Shown here piece by piece: positions 35,466 through 48,629 of a stretch of DNA of 64,000 nt; position 1 is the first letter of the stretch, and each line of letters starts with the position of its first letter. The DNA comes from Mesorhabditis belari (taxonomy: Eukaryota > Nematoda > Chromadorea > Rhabditida > Rhabditidae): positions 641,501 through 705,500 of the forward strand of contig CAUEEP010000886.1 of NCBI GenBank assembly GCA_958450365.1. Direction: 5' to 3'. Under the pieces are notes generated by a model. That model was given only the letters and a program-made list of their open reading frames with translations, had not been told where the DNA came from and searched no databases. The position numbers were made by a program, and so were the translations under genes.

Positions 35466-35739
35466 TACCTTAGAACATTACATGCGTACATGTAAATGTT
35501 TTCTTTCTTAGGCAACTTCTACGTTGCTAGGATGTTCATCAAGAAAAATGACGCAGACCGCTTCACCTGCAGAATCTGTCCCGATATCTGCTACTCCGCG
35601 AAATTTGGCCGTCTTCACGATCATTTAGCTCTTCACGTCTAAAAGCACTCAAACTCGTGGCAAAAGTGCTCGCACTGGAACCCGTTCAAGAAAGGTAAGC
35701 TGAACTCCAAATGTATTTTCGTTACCTTTTTCCTTTTCC

Positions 35740-36480
35740 CCATTTCCTCCTTACTCATGCCGAACTCTAAAACGAACTTGCCACCGCCAATCTGTCCATA
35801 TAGAGCGCCATCTCGACCAAACACAGAATGAATACATAGAATAATTCCCAACTCATGATGAACACAAAGAAAAATCAAATAGCGGGATACAGAAGCACTT
35901 CCGGAATGGACGCAATCAATTTCACAAAATATCTAACCCATCGGCTTATCCAGGACAAAAAACCCCGCGATTAGTGTTTTGTGCCGTCACTGGTAGGTAT
36001 TCAATTCCTTTCTTTCAGTCGAAAACGGTGTGAAGTGATTGAAAATTTGCTGTTTGGCTTCTCTACGGCGGTTCGGTTCTTCGGTCTCTCGTCCTTCTCT
36101 TTCTTTGTGATGGACCGACCTTTACGACTTGCTCCATCCTCGAATTTTCGCCGATCGAATTTGAGTTATTTGATCGCTTTGATCTTTTGCTCTGTGAAAT
36201 AATATGAAAAATCAGACAAAAGATTTATTTGAGATCCGCACGAAATAATAAAGTTTTAGTTCTTGTCCAATGCTCGATTCCCAGCCTGCCCCATAGCCCT
36301 AGATAAAAAAATAATTCAGCTAACAAAATTGACTAACTTTACGCTGCTATTTGCTTCATGTTCCACGAGCGAAGCACTAAACCAAAATAACTGTTTTTTG
36401 AAAAGAAAAAACTCACGGCCATTTGTAGGATGACGGTCTATCGACTTTGAGATTATGACCACTTTCCAAATAAAAACTAA
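35740..36480 (-). pseudogene. Third copy of spinster exon 1 and neighbour fragment
   Basis: Matches 11620-12340: exon 1 of the minus-strand spinster gene (MSWELFYVFILC-like, then YMDRLAVAS) is intact in frame, followed by the flank and the SIDRHPTNGR exon of the unidentified neighbour. The match ends near 36480. Confidence 0.7.
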
Positions 36481-36592
36481 ACCCAAAGCAAATTTTACTG
36501 CAAACAGATTATGAGTTTTCACATTGGCTATCACTATTTAGAGTGCCTATTAAAGCGCTTTCGTTCCAGAGTCAGAAACACCCAAACCTTGG

Positions 36593-37030
36593 GCTGCTAG
36601 TAAAAGCACCAAATTATTGGCGCCACGTTTCATTTGCCCAAAAAATTTTTGCGTCACGTATCATTTGCGCCAAATTTGTGCTTTTCAACGCACTTTCCTA
36701 TCAACTCTGGTCGAAAATTTGTTTTCTTTCCGGTTTTTCCTTGCCGACGATGCTCGCTATTTTGCCGCCTTCACCAGTTCTAAAAATGGCATAATATCGA
36801 TATAGAGAGTAAAAAGCTCGATCTGTGACGCAAAAATGCCTGTTTTTGGGGTCTGTATAGGCTTAGGATTTAAACGTGTTTTCTAATTGGAAACCGTGAG
36901 AACTAAAATTGTGAAGCAGAAAACTGAAAAAGAGTTGGTTAGACGTTTGGGAAAAAGTGATTTGTTACAGGGATTTTCATAAGCGTAAATTTGGCGCAAA
37001 TGAAGCGTGGCGCAAAGGATTTTGGTGCAA
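36593..37030. mobile_element. MULE-type MITE, 9-bp TSD
   Basis: AAACCTTGG (36584-36592) and AAACCTTTG (37031-37039) flank it; the empty site is visible in the paralogous block near 25287 (CCCAAACCTTTGAAAGTAAT). Ends carry GCACCAAAT and GGCGCCACGTTTCATTTGC in inverted orientation. A relative lies at 55650-56090. Confidence 0.85.
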
Positions 37031-37485
37031 AAACCTTTGCAAAGGAATGATCACTCCTTTTGTGAGTGAAATGTTTACCCTCGATCCCTCCAACTCTTTT
37101 TGTTCATGCGGATAGAGGATTTGTGCTGAACATAGGGAGAGATATCTACCTAACTGTTGTATTTCACTACAAGCACTGTATTGCTTGAGTTCCTCGTAGA
37201 AATTGAACATTTTGTTGTTTAAAGTCTGTCATTATCCCTTTGCTTTTCATTATTCATTTTAGAATAGAAACTCTTAACGCATTTTTCAATCAGCTATCAA
37301 AATTTCACACAAATTCTCCAATTCCCAATACAACTACAATTCCTTTCCCCCTCTTTTTCCTTTTTCGTTCTCTTAGAAAACTGTTACAAAGTCGCATATT
37401 TGACACCTTTTCTCTATTTTCGCTCATTCTTTATTTGTTTTATTCCATTCGACTCTTTAATTTCATTGCATATTCCTTCAGATCA

Positions 37486-40400
37486 ATGGATGATCCACCT
37501 CGTCATTCGAAATGCCAGAAGCTGATTGCTGTGTTGATTCTCTTCTTCATCAATCTACTCAACTATGCTGATCGATATACAATTGCAGGTGCTTTTTAGT
37601 CTTTTTTAGTCGTAAACATGCATGAAAAAAGCTTGAACATTTTTGATTCTATATTAAAATTTGATCTAAATGTAATATAAAAATGTAAAACTTGGATGAA
37701 AGCCATTTCTTTCTAGACTAATACAAAATACAATTGGTATAATTTCAGGTGTTCTCACCGACATTCAACGCTTTTATAAAATCGACAATGGTGATGGAGG
37801 ATTGCTTCAAACGGTTTTTATCGTCTCTTTCATGTTGTTCAGTCCAATATTTGGATACTTAGGAGATAGGTAAGTATAAAATGGATAGTTCTTCAGCTGA
37901 AAGTTTCTTTTAGATACACACGTAAATGGATTATGGTCGTCGGAATATTAGTATGGGTTCTTGCTGTGTTCGCATCAACATTTGTGGCTAAAGAGGTAAA
38001 TTGAATTAACTTGCAATAGGTAGCAACGTTTATTTAGTACTTTTGGCTGTTTCTCCTTCTGCGAGGTGTTGTCGGAATCGGTGAAGCCTCGTATGCGGTC
38101 GTTTCTCCTACAATTATTGGTGATATGTACGTTGGAAAAGCTCGTTCGTGGATGTTGATGTTGTTCTATATGGCGATCCCATTTGGAAGGTTTGATGCAT
38201 TTGAATAAAGCAAGTAAAATATTGTGCGCTTCAGTGGAATTGGTTACATGGTTGGATCACAATTGGCAAGACAACTGGGAGGATGGCAATGGGGAATGAG
38301 ATTAACACCGTTATTTGGTGCGTTTAATCCTTCCAGTACAATTTAATTTTTAATTTTAGGCGTGGCTTCTGTTATTCTGATTGTATTATTTGTATTTGAA
38401 CCAGAACGAGGACTTAATGAATCATCGGTAAATTAAAGACATTGCTATTGATCTTGTTAATTTTAGAATTCTACACGCAAAGAAGACATGAAGAATGCAT
38501 CTTTGAAGGTAAAAATCAAGACGTACTTTTGTGATCTATGGGCCCTCATGAAAAAGTAAGATTTAAAACCTCTTTGTCAAAAGAAAGTCGTAAATTTTAG
38601 TTACACCTACATTTTCTCGACAATTGCCTACACATGCATTGTTTTTGTGACTGGCACACTTTCATGGTAAGATTCTGAATGATTCAACCGTATTTCTTTT
38701 TATTTTCAGGTGGGTTCCTACAGCAATTCAACATGCCAAAGCTCACGAAATGAAGCTCAATTCTACAAGTCTTCTGGATGAAAAGGATAAAGGGAAGTTA
38801 GTATACAAGAATTCCAATCAAATAATCAATAACTTTAGTATTGCTATCTACTTTGGAATCGTCACAATTGCTGGTGGAATCGTTGGAGTAATTATGGGTT
38901 CCGCTTTGTCAACGGTATGACATCTTGCTTTTAATGTTCACATCTCAAATAATTTCTAGTTGCTGCGTAGTGGAAAGTTGTGCTTCAAATGTTGTCAAAC
39001 AAAACGATCCGATCCAATTATTTGTGCTCTTGGAGCGCTGATCGCAACTCCATTTCTTTTTGGTGGATTACATCTAATCAAAGTGTCAGTCGAGGCTAGC
39101 TACGTATGTTTATTTTCCGTTAATAAGTTAATAATTCGATCAACGAAATACTTATTTCACAATGAAGCAGCCATAATCCCCATTCAGTTCATCTCCTTCT
39201 TCGATTCTTTGTCCTCATCCTCCTTTGCTTCCTTCGACTCGCTGTTTGAAGGCAATTTTTTCCTAAAATGTCCAATCAAACTAGCCACTTTTATATTTAA
39301 GCCAACCTTTTTTACTCCTTTCGTTTCAGCCTTTTTTTCTTTTCTTGATCTTTCTTTTCCTGCTTTTCCGCTTTTCCCGGTCTTTTTTGTTCCTTTGCTC
39401 TTCCTAAAACCAATTAAACAAAATCCACATCAAAAATTTACTTTTTCATCCTCTTCGTCCCAATCCGGAAGAATATCATCAACTGTTGGGTAATCGTGTC
39501 TGTTCTTAAAAACACCACAATTTATTTCTAAATCAAGCAGATTAAATTTTATCGATTATCCATGCGAAAATTCTTTTCTAGTTGCAGGAAAAGCTCTTGG
39601 TTTTATGTCGGGTTTTTGTTGTTCGTCCTTCAGCGATCTCTTCTTCCGTTATCGTTCCGATTTCACTTCTTTTCCTTTCTTTTCCGATCCCTTGTTCTCC
39701 TCAAACAACCGTTTTTAAGAAGTCATGGAATCACAAACTTCTTTTAGCGTTTTTGTCTCGACCACCTTCTCCTTTTTCTTCTCCTCGACAATCTAAAAGA
39801 AAATCATTAAGTGGGATTTCCAAATTTCTCACCTTTTTCCATTGTAGATGGGCGCTGCATTTGTGAACGGGTTTGTCGACAAACAAACAATCCAAAATTT
39901 CCCCGAAACAATTCAAATCTCACGTTGCTTTGTTTCTTTATTCTAATTTAGGCCTTCATGTTCGTTGCTATTACCGGACTTTGCTTCAATTGGGCCATCA
40001 ATGTCGATCTGCAAATGACGATTATTGTTCCATGGAGGTTCGTTCATATGAATTTTAGATTACACTCAATACTTTAGACGTAATTCAGCAAATGCATGGC
40101 AAATTCTGATTTCACATTTGTTCGGTGATGCATCTGGACCATATCTCGTTGGATTGGTAATGCATACTTTATCTGCTAAAATTTCGTGTGTTTGTTTAGC
40201 TTTCTGATCGAATGAGATTGAGCGACTCTCCAGGAGATTCATTTGATGCTTTGTTATACGCTTTTTATATTCCTTCTGCACTTTGTGGAGTTTCGGTGAG
40301 TTGTTATAATAATAACAATCAAAACTGTTTCAATTTAGGCATTGTTCTTTATAATTGCTGCGACTACAGTATTAAGAGATCAAGCAATATTCCGCGTTGA

Positions 40401-40567
40401 AATTGGTAAGATTTTTTGCATTTTACTGCTATTTGTTAATCATTTTAGGTATTCATGATGGAATTTCACCGAAAAAAGATGTCGAAACAAAAGGAAATGC
40501 AAATAATAATTACGAATTGGAAGAGGCCGCTTATGAAAATAAGGGCTTCAAAGCAAGTGAAATTTAG
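37486..40567 (+). CDS. Spinster-like MFS transporter, copy 3 (best preserved)
   Basis: Exon 1 (37486-37588) reads [20 protein letters not shown] then [15 protein letters not shown], the conserved helix 1 signature. Next are [189 protein letters not shown] and a tail ending ASEI at 40565-40567. It alone keeps the GDASGPY motif. TCG to TAG shortens the tail by eight codons relative to copies 1 and 2. AATAAA follows at 40705. The TTCCTTCAG just before the start codon is a possible spliced-leader acceptor. Predicted lysosomal/endosomal transporter; the substrate cannot be told from sequence. Confidence 0.88.
39180..39842 (-). pseudogene. Antisense Lys/Glu-rich gene remnant nested in spinster copy 3 intron
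   Basis: Minus strand: MEK with donor GTGAG, acceptor TTTTAG, then [20 protein letters not shown] then DSMTS and a stop. The frame then continues as [14 protein letters not shown] and [20 protein letters not shown] then KEFSH; further exons read [35 protein letters not shown] and [20 protein letters not shown]. The acidic [12 protein letters not shown] and long basic helices suggest an RNA- or ribosome-associated protein, but I cannot name it. In-frame stops make this copy dead; its parts recur at the same intron position in copies 1 and 2. Confidence 0.5.
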
Positions 40568-40704
40568 AGTGGAGAAAGCAATGTAATATAGTTAAGTGAT
40601 TAATTGTTGTTTCTATTTTTTCTGCTTTTGCTTGGTTTATGGTTTCGGGTATTTTTTGACCTCAATATTTATATTCTGGAGTTGATTATTGTTTGTCCCT
40701 TATT

Positions 40705-40710
40705 AATAAA
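40705..40710 (+). terminator. AATAAA poly(A) signal of spinster copy 3
   Basis: AATAAA about 140 bp after the stop codon. The next 580 bp to the ATPase stop at 41297 contain no gene I can see; the two genes converge. Confidence 0.6.
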
Positions 40711-41296
40711 AGTTTATGAACCAACCGAAAATAGTAAAAATGAATACTTATTGGAAGCAGTAAAATCACATTGAAAATTTTGAGTTCATGACTTAGAGAG
40801 GTTGGATGACTTTTTGATTAAGGTAAAAGGTTTTTAATCTGCGACCAAATCAATACAATACGACGTGAAATACCGCAGTTTTCACGTGGAGACCGGTTTG
40901 TTTCTCTGTTGCTTTGCCAGTAGATTGAGTAGAAGTTTCATTAATTTATATTTAATAGAACATTTCAACAGACAAAGAGAGTAAAAAGACCCGAATGTGG
41001 GAACACGACCAAATTTGACTTTCACATTATACCTTGGTAAAGACTGGTAAAATCTCGGTAAAAGAATGAATAAATCACAACTGTAAAATGAAAGCTTTAG
41101 TTCTTTAGAAAGATGAGCGAAAATTACTAGCGATTGGAGTACTTGGATAATTGGAGGCAACGTGCAGAGAAAGATAACTTCTGATAAATTAGCTTTTAGT
41201 TTAACATTAAACTTTTGATAAATTTCGCTTAGTGAGCTTATCAAATCAAGAATAACCCCTAGCATAAATACCAAAAAAATTAAATTTTTCTTCTCT

Positions 41297-44200
41297 TTAA
41301 AGGCCTTTCGTTTCATCATTCACCGCAAACGAGTTGTTCTTCGGCATATTGTTGTCGCGAATTTGCACAACTTTTGCCATTTTCTTTAGCCAAGTGATAT
41401 CATAGCCAATGCTAAAAATGAGTTTTACTACGGAAATCAATGCCAAAATACCTTGCCAGAATCCTTTCCCATTTCACCGATTTTGCCGATGGATCACGAA
41501 GCTTTCTCCGTTTGATCATTCTAAAAAGAAAAAAACATATGAATAAAACAATTTCACTTACTTTGCTCTCTTGTTATAGATGAGATACTCGACGACAAAG
41601 CGATTGAAAAGATACGAAAGCGATGCACACAAAAAGCCTAAAGGTAACTTTATGCGAAAAGTTTTGAAAAATCTTACCCAAAACAACCAAAAAGAAGCGA
41701 CTCTCGACATAGGGAATGGGGTCATACTCAAGGAAACGTATCACAAAATCCGGCGGATAAATCACAACCATTAGGGATACCTGAAAAAAAGTTATATTTA
41801 TGAAGAAGCTTGCTCGTATATCAATTGAGTAAAGTATAGATTTATCTAAAAATTACCAGTAGTACAATAATCAACGATATACAGAGTGGTTGATTGCTCA
41901 AAATCGTCTTTCGATATGGTGGACCTAAACTCTGATATGGAAAAAAAGAAAGAACTGTCTTACCTTTGCTATAGATTATCGCCAAAGTGATGTATTGGAA
42001 AACAGAAACTCCAAATAGTGCCGTACCCTAAACAAGAAGGCATTTGAAAAAGCCCAAGCTATTTACCTGCATGCTTCGTTTATTTTCCGGATCACCACCT
42101 TTGGGCGCCGAATAGGGATGAAACCAAGGTTGAGTCGAAGTCCACCAGAAAGTATACAACTAGAAAATTATTTTGAGGATAAAGCAAAATTAATGCTTTA
42201 CCTGAAATGCACCCATAATAAACAACTGCCCAAGAACAGAAACCACAGATCCGAGCGATAAAAGACGTGTCGGTGGAGGAATTGAGGAAAAAGAAGATGT
42301 ATCTAAAATTTATCAGCTTATAAAAAGCAAAACAAGCAAACTATATGTGGTTCTACCTAATCTAATTCAATAACTTCAATAATGGCACAACTGAAACACA
42401 CATAAAAGGAAAATATAACATTTAAGAACCAAGGAAGTTCGACCAACAAAGTGGTCGAATACAGCTTTTAATGCTATTCTTGTATCAAAGACTTACAAGC
42501 TGCCGTGTTTCCAAAGAACACTGCCACGAAAGTAATAAGAAACATGTCAATGTAGAGAAACTGGAAATCCGTCAAATTCGTTGCCAACCAATAAAGATGA
42601 AGGATTGTTGTAAACTAAAAAAAGAAAAAAGGTTATTGATGGTGGTGCTGCAAACTTGTAGCAGTGAATACCCAGCCATATATTTGAAGACGCCAAATGA
42701 TGTAACGAGAGCTGCTCTACCTTCTCGAATCACCGTGGGAACACAGCGAATATCAGCAACCTAGATTTTTACTTGAAGGTCTTTCACAACTTCATCACTA
42801 CCTTTGAGGTGAATGGCGCCGCAATAGAAGCTTCCGTGTCAGATAAAGAAATTCCCGCATGCGCAGCCTGAATCGAAATGATAAAATTTCTTTATGGTAT
42901 TGGCTAGCTTACTTTTAAAGCAGCACAATCGTTAGCTCCATCACCACACATCGCAACCGTATAATCGAGAGATTGAAGATGATTAACAAGCATTTGTTTC
43001 TGATCTGGAGCCATTCGAGCAAACACATCGCAGCTAAAAATGAACAAATATACAAAACAGAAAATTGAATCTGAGCAGTCTGAAACAAAAGTCTGAAAGC
43101 TAACTTACACGCTCATCAAATTGTCAAGCATTTCAGGATATTCGTGCACAATCACCGAGAAGGTTGGACCTAAAAATAAATCGATAGCGGTAAATTCACT
43201 CGAAAGGCTAATAATACCGGCAATGCTTAATTGATAGCTGCTCTCAATAACATGCGCAAGCTCTTGCATCGAAGAAATTGTCGACAATTGATCGTCCAAT
43301 ATATCTTCCGATGAAGAGACACTCTAAAAAAGAGAATTAATAGATAAAAGGTATCGAAAGTCTCAAGTGCTTTAATTCAAACTAAAGCGAATTGCCCAAA
43401 CAAAGGAAACTAAAATATTTTCATGTGTTTAAAAATAAAATTTGGAAGCCCCCAATGGTACCTCCCAACGAAATTGATGCCATTTTGCACGAGATTGGTA
43501 CATCTATTGAGCTTCGATAGAATTTATGAAGGAAGATGGACAAGATACTATCATTTACCTGTTTAACAGTTAGCTGTGTTCGACCATCGAGAGTCATATG
43601 ACCAACCGTATGTTCAAGGAGATACGCCTAAAATATGACTTCGATAAAGTAAACTTTGGTTTGAAACTTTTCTATTCGGCCTTATGATGCCACATTCGCG
43701 GGCCACACTCATCGCTGTGAGTAGATTATCTCCAGTAACCATCACCGTTCGGATATGAGCACTAAAATGGGTAGAATTTTTATGGGTTAACTAAAAACTT
43801 TTAATTTTTGAGCCTTAACTAACCGATTAAGTTGGTTGATCACCCCAAGTGTCACAGGCTTTACTCGATTCTCCATCACCACCAATCCCAATAGTTCAAG
43901 GTTTATTTCAACTGTTTGACGAGGAATCTAAATAAATTTGTAAACAGCTTAGAAAATTTTGAGCTTTTGCACCTTTTGAGCTTTCGCAAAGCTGAGGTTG
44001 AGTTCTCGTTTGGCAACCTGAAACTTTATAAATCAACGAATACCACCAAATTTACCGATATGAGACGATATCCGTGTTGAGCATATTGATTGACCACGTC
44101 CAAATAATCGCTTGGAATTGTCGACTTGTCGCACAACGAAAGAATCATTTCAGGCGACCCCTTAATATCCTATCTTTAAAAAAAGCCAGGGAATTCCCTC

Positions 44201-47200
44201 ACTTTTGAGTAGAGAACCATTCTTTTTCCGGTTTCCTCGTGTGGATTATTGATGATCACAGACATTCGTTGCAAAGAAGAGCTAAAAATAATATAATGAG
44301 GCAAATAAATTAAATACCTGAAAGTAAATTGTCGAATGATTCCAAATTCGGTGCTCTTGAAAAAATGGGCATGTTCTGGTGGTGGTTTTACCACAGTCGG
44401 TTGCACAGTATCGAAACGGGAAATCTCGTCGTCTGATCTAAAAAACAGCCTTTCATTTTTGCAGAAGCCCATCATTAGGCTATACACGTCCAAAAGAAAG
44501 AAACAAAAGGTTAACTTAAAGAACGAAATCAAAAGAGAGCATTTGGAAGGCAATTTCTCACCCATCATCTGAAAAAGTCGGGTCTTTTTGAACATGAATG
44601 CTAAACATATAAACAGTGACATGTTAGACAACACTGGCAAGACAATTCAAAAAATTACCTCTCCGAGCCACAACTCTCATCAATTGACCATCTTGTTTGG
44701 TTGAAAAGAATCAGATCCAATGGGTCACCGTGTAGCATTCCGTTGATCCTAAAGTGTTTGTTATGCAAAATTTTCAAGAAAACTCTAATTTCACAACTAA
44801 CACGATACACAACGTATTTGTTACCCTCTTGTGTAATTTTTCAGAACCTCGCTAAAATTTTAAAAAGTTGATAAATTTTTAAGCATCTCAAACAAACTGT
44901 TCACCTTGTAAGTGAATGACATGTGGCTATAGCTTTGATAATTTCGGCTTCATTGGGCATCTCGTCAGGCTCCATACTTGACGTTTCATCACCGAATGAA
45001 CAATCGGCTCGGGTCTGAAACTAACAAATTTTTTTTTAATTTCAGTGCTTCAACGGTAAATGCTAAATTTGATAAAACATAGATTACTTGGGAAGAAGGA
45101 TGAACGGGTCGCATTGTGTGAAAATCAAGTCCATCCTCTGTGAGAGTGCCCGTTTTGTCAAAGCAAACCACATTAATTGCACCTGAAATTTATCTGTTAG
45201 TAAAAGGAACACATAACAATATTCTATGAATCAGACATTGTGAGTAGCGAACAAATAATACCCTTACCACATGTATTGATTGTTGATGGAGAAATACAAT
45301 AAATGTCTTTTTTCTTCAACCGCAATTGAGCATTGATGATTCCCACCGACATTGCAGCTAAAGAGCTAAAGTAAGCAAAATGTTTGGTTTGGAGGAATAA
45401 CCTGGCAGAGCTGGTGGTACAACAATTGTGATGATATCGAGTGATCGAATGATGATTTTGAAGAAAGGTTCGCCCCTTCGGACCATGATGAACACCGTGT
45501 ACGAGAAGCCACAAAGCGCCACACTCACCAAGAAACCAACAAACTAATAGAAATTTTTAAATGAAAATTGTGATCAATTTACCTTAAAAAGATCTTTGGT
45601 GAATCGAAAATCGACCGGCTTTGGATACATGATTGATCTAAAATAGAAATATGTGGCAAGTCGGTTGCCTTTCAATACCGAACAAGTTGCCCTTTTAACG
45701 TCGAATAGGCCGTTCTCAAAACGATCGCTCGCACGTGTTGCCCACCATAATATCTCGTTTGTAAAACCTAAAATTTCAGTGACAAATTTTGAATCTTTGT
45801 ATACCTGCGTTCCACAGAATAGCACGTGCTTTGAATGTTTTTCAATGTCGAAAAGGGTTTCTTTTGTCGATTTGTGATCATCACTCCCGGCCAGAGCCAC
45901 CTAAATTTGATGGTAACGTTAGAAGATCGAAGGATGGCAGTTTCATTTGTAAGCAAAAAAAATTACTTTTGTTATTGGAACGCTTTCGCCTGTTAGCATG
46001 CTCTCATTGACAATAACAGTTCCTGTCATCAAAACGGCATCGCATTGCATCACTCCTCCATGTTGTGGAATCAACAAAATATCCCCAGGGACCAACTAAG
46101 GAAAATAAAATTTACACCAAAAAGTTGATAGTTTATTACTTGCGAACTATCGATCCTCATCACATTCCCATCATTTCTCAAAACATCAACCTGAAAACCA
46201 AAACACATAAAAACAGATTAACACATTTTTCAAAAACTCACTTCATCGCTCGAATGAACCATGGAACGTAGCTTCTTTTCTTGTGATCGAGTCTAGAATA
46301 ATTCATTTTCAAAATTCAATTTTCCTTTTTACCTGATATACATCCATTGCAATTGAGGTTAGTGACATAACGACAATGATTGATGCATAATATTGATAGT
46401 TGTCGCTGAACCAAATCGTGACACTAAATCAAATTGAACACAACTTATTCAATAAACAAAACCTGAAAACTTGAAAAATGTAGAATGGTGATATGGCTTC
46501 TTTGAACAACAGAACCAGTATTGGTTTCAGTTTCACTTCGATTAGATTTTGGCCATAAAGAGCAATTCGTTGAGCAACCTAGAGTTAAGCTTTTAAAAAA
46601 CTACAGCAAAATATTTACTTCGTGTCTATCCAATCCTTTCCCGGAAATCAAAGCATCGTGGAAGGTGCTGAGTGAAACCTAAATCAGAAAGAGTTTTTCA
46701 AAACTTGGATGAAAGATACATTTTCGTCGAGTTCTGAGATTGGAGCAAACTTTTCGCTGCCCTCGAGCCAAACGAAGGACATTTTACGGAAGACAAAGTA
46801 ACGCAGATGTGAAACTAAAATTAAAATAGATACAATCTCTCAAAAGCTAAAACCTTCCCGATAATGACCATGTCCATCAGGCAAAACCAACATCAATTCT
46901 CCGCCGAATTGAGTCACCGCTTTTACCGGTCGAAATGCAATCACATTATGCTCATCTCTAAACATTTTTTGTGCAAAGTGAAATACGAAACTATATAAGT
47001 TGAAAAGCTAATTCACTTACATAACAAAAATAAACTGTGCCTCGTTGAAAGAGCATCGAATAGCTCGAACATAGATGTACCTGTAAACCTCAGATTGCCC
47101 TTTTTTTCCGCCAAATCTTACCATTTTTGATTCCAGTGCAAGATTAGTCGAAAGATTCCCAAAGAACAAATTGATAAAAAATAGAAGAGGAACTAAAATC

Positions 47201-47571
47201 AATAAATCACCCAGCACAATAGAATGGTTACCGTTTGAAGAGGTGTCGTTTTATAGCCATAGATGTTCAGAACCTCTTCGCCTAAATACAAAATTTGTTA
47301 TCAAAACAAGCTATTGTATCGTAAATGAGAAGTGTTTTCATAGCATTATAACATTTTGTATTTCAATTTACCTGAATGCAGAACCGCATGATGTGCTCCT
47401 CCTCCAACTGCTTCATCAAATTCTTCATTTTTTGTTGGCGGGTCCCCCGAGCCCATCTCGTGGAATGGGCCCGTGGGTGAGGTGCCCATTCCGTAGGTTT
47501 GTCTGCCGTTTGTCGATGCCGAGCCGCTCGCCCCACTTTCCCCGAGTAGAAGTGTTCGTTCGTTTTCCTAA
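41297..47571 (-). CDS. P5B-type transport ATPase (ATP13A / catp family)
   Basis: P5B ATPases are lysosomal or endosomal P-type pumps; the human ATP13A2 member exports polyamines. About 30 short exons on the minus strand give, N to [21 protein letters not shown] with [11 protein letters not shown] (acidic/Gly N-terminus), [19 protein letters not shown] (first hydrophobic helix), [17 protein letters not shown] sequence, [28 protein letters not shown] (actuator TGES), [20 protein letters not shown] (phosphorylated Asp; TEDGLD is typical of P5), [20 protein letters not shown] (hinge), [58 protein letters not shown] and [20 protein letters not shown], stop at 41297-41299. The catalytic motifs are all intact. 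At least one 5' exon carrying the start lies beyond 47571 and was not identified. No transposon was seen in its introns, unlike its neighbours. Confidence 0.93.
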
Positions 47572-48430
47572 ATATAAAAGAAATGTAGCTCTAATTTTGA
47601 AGCTTCCAGAGTTTTTGCTTTCGATAAACCTTTTATTCTAAAAGTTATATTTGAGCATTCCTAGCTTAAGCCATATTTACATTAAAAACCTGCCTCTTCA
47701 TAGTCCATTTTTAGATTTTTACGGTCCGCGTAGGACCAAAAATGTAAAAAAATCCAGTCTTGTACAAGAAGGTGGTCAAGAAACGAGAATTTTTAGGAAT
47801 AATTTTGATTCGAATTCCAAGTAAATAAAATAGGACAGACGGCCAGACAGAACAGTTCAAAGAGTGACGGATTGATTAAGAGAAGGTCTTACAAGGAGGG
47901 AAATTGAGAGAAAAAGATCAAAACAAAGTTGAGGGATCGGCAATGATTGATAACACCAGTGGTAAAGAGAGTGTCCCTCTGAGTGTCTATTCGACATTTG
48001 CTACTGAATAAAGGCATTTAAATCTCTCAAAGCAATTTCCCCTTACCAATCTTATCGTTGCAAAATTGATTATAGAATGTTTAGAGATCTTCAGATTATA
48101 TTTTGTTTCAAAAATAATTTTCTTTATTTTCCAGTGGTTAGGCATGTCATTTTTGAAAGATTTCTCAATGAAACTAAATTTTGATGTAAACAACCGAAAA
48201 CACTTGCCTGTTAGAAGAATTTCCTGTCTTTCTTGGAAATTCTTTTGCAAAAAGATGAGAGGCGAAGCTCTTGTGCAAAGTTTTCTTCGAGGACACTTCA
48301 ACAATCTAAAATTGATGAAAATTAAAAAAAGGAAGTTATCTCGATAAATAAGGAAATAAAAGAGGCAAGGAAACGCATGTGAAAATGTAATTGATATTCT
48401 CGAGAGAAAAGATTAGAGAAGAATTTGAAG

Positions 48431-48629
48431 GCGGGTGCCTACTTTGCGCCAAATTTTTTGCGCAACTCGCTATAACTTTCTTCCAGATGGGTCAATCTTT
48501 ATGACTTTGGCGTCATTTTGTTGCACTTGTTGAGATCTAAAAAATGACACCAAAATCATAAAGATTGGCCCACTTAGAAGAAAGTTATGGCAAGTTGCGT
48601 AAAAAATTTGGCGCAAAGTAGCCATCCCT
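48431..48629. mobile_element. MULE-type MITE, TSD GAATTTGWAG
   Basis: Arms CTACTTTGCGCCAAATTTTT and the near-complement at the right end. GAATTTGAAG (48421-48430) and GAATTTGTAG (48630-48639) flank it. Same family as 1-185. Its end TGGCTACTTTGCGCCAAAT resembles the MULE end TGGTTACTTTCTGCCAAAT at 21539. Confidence 0.85.

Larger units (their letters stand above)
34560..35700 (+). pseudogene. Possible zinc-finger remnant split by an inserted element
   Basis: 35515-35640 reads DRFTCRICPDICYSAKFGRL then HDHLALHV and stop, a C-x2-C..H-x3-H finger-like pattern, after an acceptor TTTCTTAG. 34560-34690 reads ANAHMGHMNRTMNATSGPLH then AAKV before a possible donor. The element 34705-35465 lies between. 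Joining them is conjecture. Confidence 0.35.

Noticed and set aside
35981..36202. Plus-strand frame LSFSRKRCEVIENLLFGFST and so on
   Set aside because: Lies in the duplicated flank (copy at 11870-12060) where the other copy breaks the frame.
41574..41774. Plus-strand frame with many Lys/Arg residues
   Set aside because: Shadow of the ATPase exon coding [20 protein letters not shown] on the other strand.
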